Origin: Caulobacter sp. | GTDB taxonomy: Bacteria > Pseudomonadota > Alphaproteobacteria > Caulobacterales > Caulobacteraceae | DNA length: 8,190 nt | Reading direction: 5' to 3' | Assembly: GCA_028291125.1 (NCBI GenBank) | Contig: JAQGIN010000286.1 | Coordinates: 1 to 8,190, forward strand | Shown: positions 4,819 through 8,190 of the stretch, piece after piece | Position numbering within the stretch: the first letter of the stretch is position 1 | How the letters are laid out: each line of letters starts with the position of its first letter | Notes under the pieces: model-generated | What the model saw: only the letters and a program-made list of their open reading frames with translations | What the model was told of the DNA's origin: nothing | Database searches by the model: none | Translations under genes and position numbers: made by a program

Positions 4819-5619
4819 CTAGGCGGCTTTTTGCGACCGCCGGGGATGGAAGAACAACGCCTGGCCGATCGCCGCCTTCACCGTTTCCGGCTGGAAGGGC
4901 TTGGTGATCAGGAAGGTCGGCTCCGGCCGTTCGCCGGTCAGCAACCGCTCGGGGAAGGCGGTGATGAAGATCACCGGCACGTCGAGACGCGCCAGGATGT
5001 CCTTCACCGCGTCGATGCCCGAGGAGCCGTCGGCCAGCTGGATGTCGGCCAGGACCAGGCCGGGAGTCTTGCGGGCCACCGCTTCGACCGCCTCGCTGCG
5101 GGTGGCGGCGATGTCGATGACCTTGTGGCCCAGTTCGCGCACCAGGGCCTCGATGTCGGCGGCGATCACCGGCTCGTCCTCGATGATCAGCACATCGGTG
5201 GCCAGCTCGGCGTCGATTTCGGTCTGGGCTTCGGAGATCAGCCGTTCGACGTCGCCGAACTCGCAGACCAGGATCTGCGCCGCCTCGGTGGGGGTGAACC
5301 CCTCGAGGGCGGTGAGCAGGAAGGCTTGGCGCGATCGCGGCGCGATACGCATCAGCCGTTGCGAGGCGTCGTCGGAGCCGGTGGCTCCGTCGTCGCGTCG
5401 GGCTTCGAGCTGGGCGCCGGACGACAGCCAGATGGCGTGGAACACGCGATAGAGCGCCACGCGGGGCGACAACGCGGCGTCCAGGGACCGCTCGCCGGCC
5501 GCCAGGGCCTCGAGCGCGACGCGGACATAGTGGTCGCCGGTCACCTGATCGCCCGTGAGCGCGCGCGCATAACGACGAACATAAGGCAGATGCGGCGCCA
5601 GCCGGGCAAGAAGACTCAT
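4819..5619 (-). CDS. phyR: PhyR, general stress response anti-anti-sigma response regulator
   Basis: This 266-residue protein has the two-part PhyR build. Residues 1-135 are a sigma-like domain mimicking an ECF factor (RRYARALTGDQVTGD is region-2-like; APRSRQAFLLTALEGFTPTE and the following helix are region-4-like). Residues 141-258 are a receiver domain: acidic pocket E147/D148, phospho-acceptor D192 in LVLADIQLADG, T220 in FITAF, K240 in TKPFQPETVK. The KPFxPxxVK pattern is that of FATGUY receivers. When phosphorylated, the sigma-like domain is released and binds NepR, freeing the sigma factor. The start is supported by GGGAGGGG just upstream of the ATG. The gene is divergent from nepR-sigT-phyK, carries its own exact EcfG promoter (positive feedback) and ends in a strong terminator. 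Confidence 0.97.
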   Translation of the reverse strand: MSLLARLAPHLPYVRRYARALTGDQVTGDHYVRVALEALAAGERSLDAALSPRVALYRVFHAIWLSSGAQLEARRDDGATGSDDASQRLMRIAPRSRQAFLLTALEGFTPTEAAQILVCEFGDVERLISEAQTEIDAELATDVLIIEDEPVIAADIEALVRELGHKVIDIAATRSEAVEAVARKTPGLVLADIQLADGSSGIDAVKDILARLDVPVIFITAFPERLLTGERPEPTFLITKPFQPETVKAAIGQALFFHPRRSQKAA

Positions 5620-5697
5620 GACCCCTCCCGTTAAGTGTCTTCAGGAAATAGAGCGGCGAGAGCCATGGTCAAGCTATGACGTCCCACCACGTGCATA

Positions 5698-5722
5698 AAC
5701 GCGGCCGCAACGTGCCGGTTCC
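5698..5722 (-). promoter_or_regulatory. EcfG (SigT) promoter of phyR
   Basis: On the minus strand GGAAC (5722-5718), 16 nt and CGTT (5701-5698) match the consensus exactly. A start near 5690 gives a leader of about 70 nt. It implies that SigT raises its own activator. Confidence 0.87.
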
Positions 5723-5762
5723 GCTCGCCCGCGATATTTGCCATTGTCCGCCAAAGCTTTTT

Positions 5763-5787
5763 GGAACCCGATTGAGGCTGCGACGTT
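5763..5787 (+). promoter_or_regulatory. EcfG (SigT) promoter of nepR-sigT(-phyK)
   Basis: GGAAC (5763-5767), 16 nt and CGTT (5784-5787) match the consensus exactly, with a start expected near 5795 and a leader of about 57 nt. The -35 elements of this and the phyR promoter are 40 bases apart, facing away. The rest of the 232-base gap between phyR and nepR shows no other gene. Confidence 0.88.
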
Positions 5788-5851
5788 GACGTCACGCAAG
5801 ACATCATTCGGCCAAAGGGGGCGGGCGCCGCGAAGTGTTGGCGTCGATGAC

Positions 5852-6037
5852 ATGATCGAACACGGACACATGGAAGACAATCGCAAAGGCGCGGCCGCCC
5901 TCGACGAGGCGCGTCTGCGCCAACAGGCCATTGGCGTGAAACTACGTCAGATGTTCGATGAAGTGGTCAACGAACCGGTGCCGGACGAGTTTCTGGATAT
6001 TTTGCGCAAAGCCGATAAGCCCTCGGGAGAGCGCTGA
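5852..6037 (+). CDS. nepR: NepR, anti-sigma factor of the general stress response
   Basis: A 61-residue protein whose core, IGVKLRQMFDEVVNEPVPDE (27-46) followed by FLDILRKAD (47-55), is the NepR signature: two short helices that grip the sigma factor and, alternatively, the sigma-like domain of PhyR. It holds SigT inactive in unstressed cells. Longer in-frame starts lie upstream of or at the promoter and are ruled out. Two ATGs remain, 5852 and 5870 (55 residues); neither has a strong ribosome site, and the region before the core is poorly conserved in the family, so the choice of 5852 is tentative. It sits 2 bases before sigT, the usual arrangement, which keeps inhibitor and sigma factor in step. 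Confidence 0.95.
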   Translation: MIEHGHMEDNRKGAAALDEARLRQQAIGVKLRQMFDEVVNEPVPDEFLDILRKADKPSGER

Positions 6038-6039
6038 GC

Positions 6040-6645
6040 ATGAGCGAGCCACAGGTGGGCCGGTCGCCCTTTGATCCGGCGCGCGACGAAACCTTCAAGC
6101 GTGAACTGGTCACGCTGATCCCGCACCTGCGCGCCTTCGCGCGGACCCTGACCGGCGACCCCACCGCGGCCGACGATCTGGCTCAGGACGCGATGATGAA
6201 GGCCTGGGACGCTCGGGCCAGCTTCCAACTCGGGACCAATATGAAGGCCTGGACCTTCATGATCCTGCGCAACCAGTTCTATTCCGAGAAGCGCCGCTCG
6301 TGGCGGCAGAGCCAGCTCGACCAGGAGGCGGCCGAACGCACCCTGGTGGCGGTGGACGATCCGGAGGCGCCGGTGGCGCTCGACGAACTGCGCCTCAGCC
6401 TGGCCATGCTGCCAGCCGAACAGCGCGAGGCGCTGATCCTGGTCGGGGCCGGCGGCTTCGCCTACGAAGAGGCCGCCGAGATCTGCGGCTGCGCGGTCGG
6501 CACCGTCAAGAGCCGGGTCAGCCGCGCGCGCCGGGCCCTGCAGACCATTCTGGAAGACGGCGCCTATGATCGCGATGGCGGCGCCGCCGGCGACGCCATG
6601 TACGCCATCCTGGCCGACGCGGAGCGGTTGAGCACGCTGAGGTGA
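6040..6645 (+). CDS. sigT: SigT/EcfG, ECF15-type general stress sigma factor
   Basis: The protein has 201 residues with the two conserved ECF sigma domains. Region 2 spans about 25-90: TLTGDPTAADDLAQDAMMKA and the tryptophan helix NMKAWTFMILRNQFYSEKRR, which bind core polymerase and the -10 CGTT. Region 4 spans about 115-170: LPAEQREALILVGAGGFAYE then CGCAVGTVKSRVSRARRAL, the helix-turn-helix that reads GGAAC. This is the EcfG subtype of alphaproteobacteria, directing general stress genes when NepR is removed. GGGAGA lies before the ATG, within the end of nepR. Its stop overlaps the phyK GTG by four bases. All six promoters described in this window match its known specificity. Confidence 0.96.
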   Translation: MSEPQVGRSPFDPARDETFKRELVTLIPHLRAFARTLTGDPTAADDLAQDAMMKAWDARASFQLGTNMKAWTFMILRNQFYSEKRRSWRQSQLDQEAAERTLVAVDDPEAPVALDELRLSLAMLPAEQREALILVGAGGFAYEEAAEICGCAVGTVKSRVSRARRALQTILEDGAYDRDGGAAGDAMYAILADAERLSTLR

Positions 6646-8190
6646 GCACTCTGTTCGGCCGCGGCGCGAAGGCGGCCACGACGATTCGCGTCCGCCTCGC
6701 GGCGGCCCTGTTCCTGGCGCTGCTGCCGATCCTGATCCTTGGTTTGCTGCAATCGATCTTCGCCTTCCGGGCGGAGGCGGACTCCCGTCGCCAGAGCCTG
6801 GAGCTGGCGGCCGAACGCAGCGCCGCCACCGCCCGGGCCCGCATCGAGGCGGCCGGCGTGCTGCTGCAGACCCTCGGCCCGCGCTCGGTGGGCCTGGAAT
6901 GCGCCCAGCGCTTGGGCGACGTGCGCGAGCGTCTGCCGGGCTACGCCAATCTGATCCGCCTGGACGTCGGGGGTCGGGTCGCCTGTTCGGCCGCCAGCAC
7001 CCCGGCCGACGCCCAGCGCGCCCAGCGCGGCTGGTTCAAGGACCTGGCCCAGGGCGCCCATCTGGTGGTGGCCGGCGAGCCGGGGGCCAACTACGCCCGC
7101 GAACCGGCGGTGCTGGCCGCCGTGCGCTCGGAAACCCCCGACGGCCGCTTCGACGGGGCCATGGTGGCGGTGCTCAGCCTCGAGGGCCTGAAGCCGGAAA
7201 CCGCCAACCGCTTCCTGCCGGGCGGGGCCGAGGTGGCCCTGGCCGATCCGTATGGCCGCATCTTCGCCGCCACCGACCTCAAGGCCTTCGGCACGCCGCC
7301 CGACACCTGGCGGATCCGCGCCGCCCAGCAGGGCGCGGCCCTGTGGTCCGGCCGCGACCCCAGCGGTCGCGATCGAGTGTTCTCGGCCGCCCCCCTGGTC
7401 AAGGACGGGGTGTTCGTCATGCTGTCGGCCCCGTCGCCCGGCCTGATCTCCTGGGCGCGGATCAGCCCGATCTCGCGGCTGCTGATGCCGTTGCTGGCCT
7501 TCGTCCTGGCGCTGGGGGCGGTGCTCTACGCGTCGGAGCGAGCGGTGATCCGCTGGATCATCTATCTGCAGCGGGTGGCGGCGATCTACGCCCGCGGCCG
7601 GTTCACCGTCCGGCCGTTGCAAGCCGAAAAGGCCCCGCCCGAGATCCGCGAACTGGCCGCCACCCTCGACGCCATGGCCGGGGCCATCGTCACCCGCGAC
7701 GCCTCGCTGCGCGATTCCCTGGCCGAGAAGGACGCGCTGATGCGCGAGATCCATCACCGGGTGAAGAACAACCTGCAGATCATCACCTCGCTGCTCAACA
7801 TGCAGCAGCGTGCCCTGACCGACCCGGTGGCCCGCCAGGCGATGAACGACACCCGCCAGCGCATCACCGCCCTGGCCCAGATCTACCGCGCCCTCTACCA
7901 GGGCCCGGACCTCAAGCGCGTCGACCTACGGCCGTTCATCGAGGAGCTGACCGCCCTGCTGCTGGCCGGCGACGTCTCGTCCTCGGGCCATGTCCGCACC
8001 GAGGTCCACGCCGACCCGCTGGTCATCGATCCCGACCGGCTGGCCCCGCTCGCCCTGTTCGCAGTCGAGGCGATCACCAACGCCCAGAAGCACGCCTTCG
8101 CCGAGCGCGGCGGCACGCTGACGGTCGACTTCTTCGTCCGCGGCGAGGAGGCCGAACTGGCGATCGGCGACGACGGTCCCGGGGCCATCG
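6642..8190 (+). CDS. phyK: PhyK, membrane sensor histidine kinase for PhyR (partial, C-terminus cut)
   Basis: From a GTG overlapping the sigT stop (GTGA) the frame runs 516 codons to the window edge. Layout: a basic N-terminus; a membrane helix at about 19-41; an extracytoplasmic sensor domain (about 42-278); a second helix at about 279-300; a HAMP-like linker; a HisKA_2 dimerisation domain with REIHHRVKNNLQIITSLLN (368-386), where the His before RVKNN (H372) is the likely phosphorylation site; and the start of a HATPase domain with the N-box EAITNAQKH (N480) and a DGPG box (D511-G514). The rest of the ATP lid is beyond the edge. In Caulobacter this kinase phosphorylates PhyR and is required for the response. 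Only two cysteines occur in the sensor domain, C87 and C115. The GTG start has little ribosome site of its own and is probably coupled to sigT translation. Confidence 0.93.
   Translation, partial: MSTLFGRGAKAATTIRVRLAAALFLALLPILILGLLQSIFAFRAEADSRRQSLELAAERSAATARARIEAAGVLLQTLGPRSVGLECAQRLGDVRERLPGYANLIRLDVGGRVACSAASTPADAQRAQRGWFKDLAQGAHLVVAGEPGANYAREPAVLAAVRSETPDGRFDGAMVAVLSLEGLKPETANRFLPGGAEVALADPYGRIFAATDLKAFGTPPDTWRIRAAQQGAALWSGRDPSGRDRVFSAAPLVKDGVFVMLSAPSPGLISWARISPISRLLMPLLAFVLALGAVLYASERAVIRWIIYLQRVAAIYARGRFTVRPLQAEKAPPEIRELAATLDAMAGAIVTRDASLRDSLAEKDALMREIHHRVKNNLQIITSLLNMQQRALTDPVARQAMNDTRQRITALAQIYRALYQGPDLKRVDLRPFIEELTALLLAGDVSSSGHVRTEVHADPLVIDPDRLAPLALFAVEAITNAQKHAFAERGGTLTVDFFVRGEEAELAIGDDGPGAI

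Noticed and set aside
6564..7757. A 397-codon minus-strand frame opposite phyK
   Set aside because: Composition is His/Gln/Gly/Arg-rich antisense shadow. The plus strand shows the kinase motifs.
1..8190. CRISPR arrays, insertion sequences, prophage or integration sites
   Set aside because: No spaced direct repeats, transposase or integrase motifs were seen, and gene composition is even across the window.

Overview
The window comes from a GC-rich alphaproteobacterium, almost certainly of the Caulobacteraceae (Caulobacter, Phenylobacterium or a close relative). The clearest landmark is the general stress response (GSR) core at 4819-8190: phyR on the minus strand, divergent from nepR, sigT (ecfG) and phyK on the plus strand. 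This is the gene order known from Caulobacter. PhyK is the membrane sensor kinase and PhyR the anti-anti-sigma response regulator. NepR is the anti-sigma factor and SigT the ECF15 sigma factor. phyK runs off the right edge before its last ATP-binding motif.

Read base by base, the window holds six exact copies of the EcfG promoter consensus, GGAAC-N16-CGTT, all with the same 16-nt spacer. Every copy lies between genes, where a promoter is expected. They sit in three back-to-back pairs: 2902-2955, 4029-4159 and 5698-5787. The whole neighbourhood therefore looks like a self-contained stress island, in which the regulators and five neighbouring protein genes or operons plus one small RNA are predicted to answer to the sigma factor encoded here.

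Left part (1-2866, minus strand): a probable three-gene operon of a lipid (diacylglycerol-type) kinase, a calcineurin-like metallophosphoesterase and a partial protein that looks like a degenerate GGDEF-EAL protein. Centre-left (2991-3886, plus strand): a glycine-zipper lipoprotein with its own EcfG promoter and terminator, then an OmpA-domain lipoprotein.

Centre (3887-4818): there is no large gene between 3887 and 4203. On the minus strand at about 4023-3904 lies a well-supported small RNA that matches the description of Caulobacter GsrN: an EcfG promoter, upstream A-tracts, a long 5' stem enclosing a C7 loop, a GAAA-capped hairpin and a 3' terminator hairpin. Divergent from it, another EcfG promoter drives two tiny single-pass membrane proteins (68 and 87 aa), apparently preceded by a 12-codon leader ORF. 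Terminator hairpins of this operon and of phyR fill 4687-4818.

How it fits together: phosphorylated PhyR titrates NepR and frees SigT, which would raise phyR, nepR-sigT and gsrN (feedback and post-transcriptional arm) and a set of envelope-oriented effectors (lipid kinase, phosphoesterase, lipoprotein, small membrane proteins). The core roles rest on well-known families. The effector roles are inference from promoters and predicted localisation.
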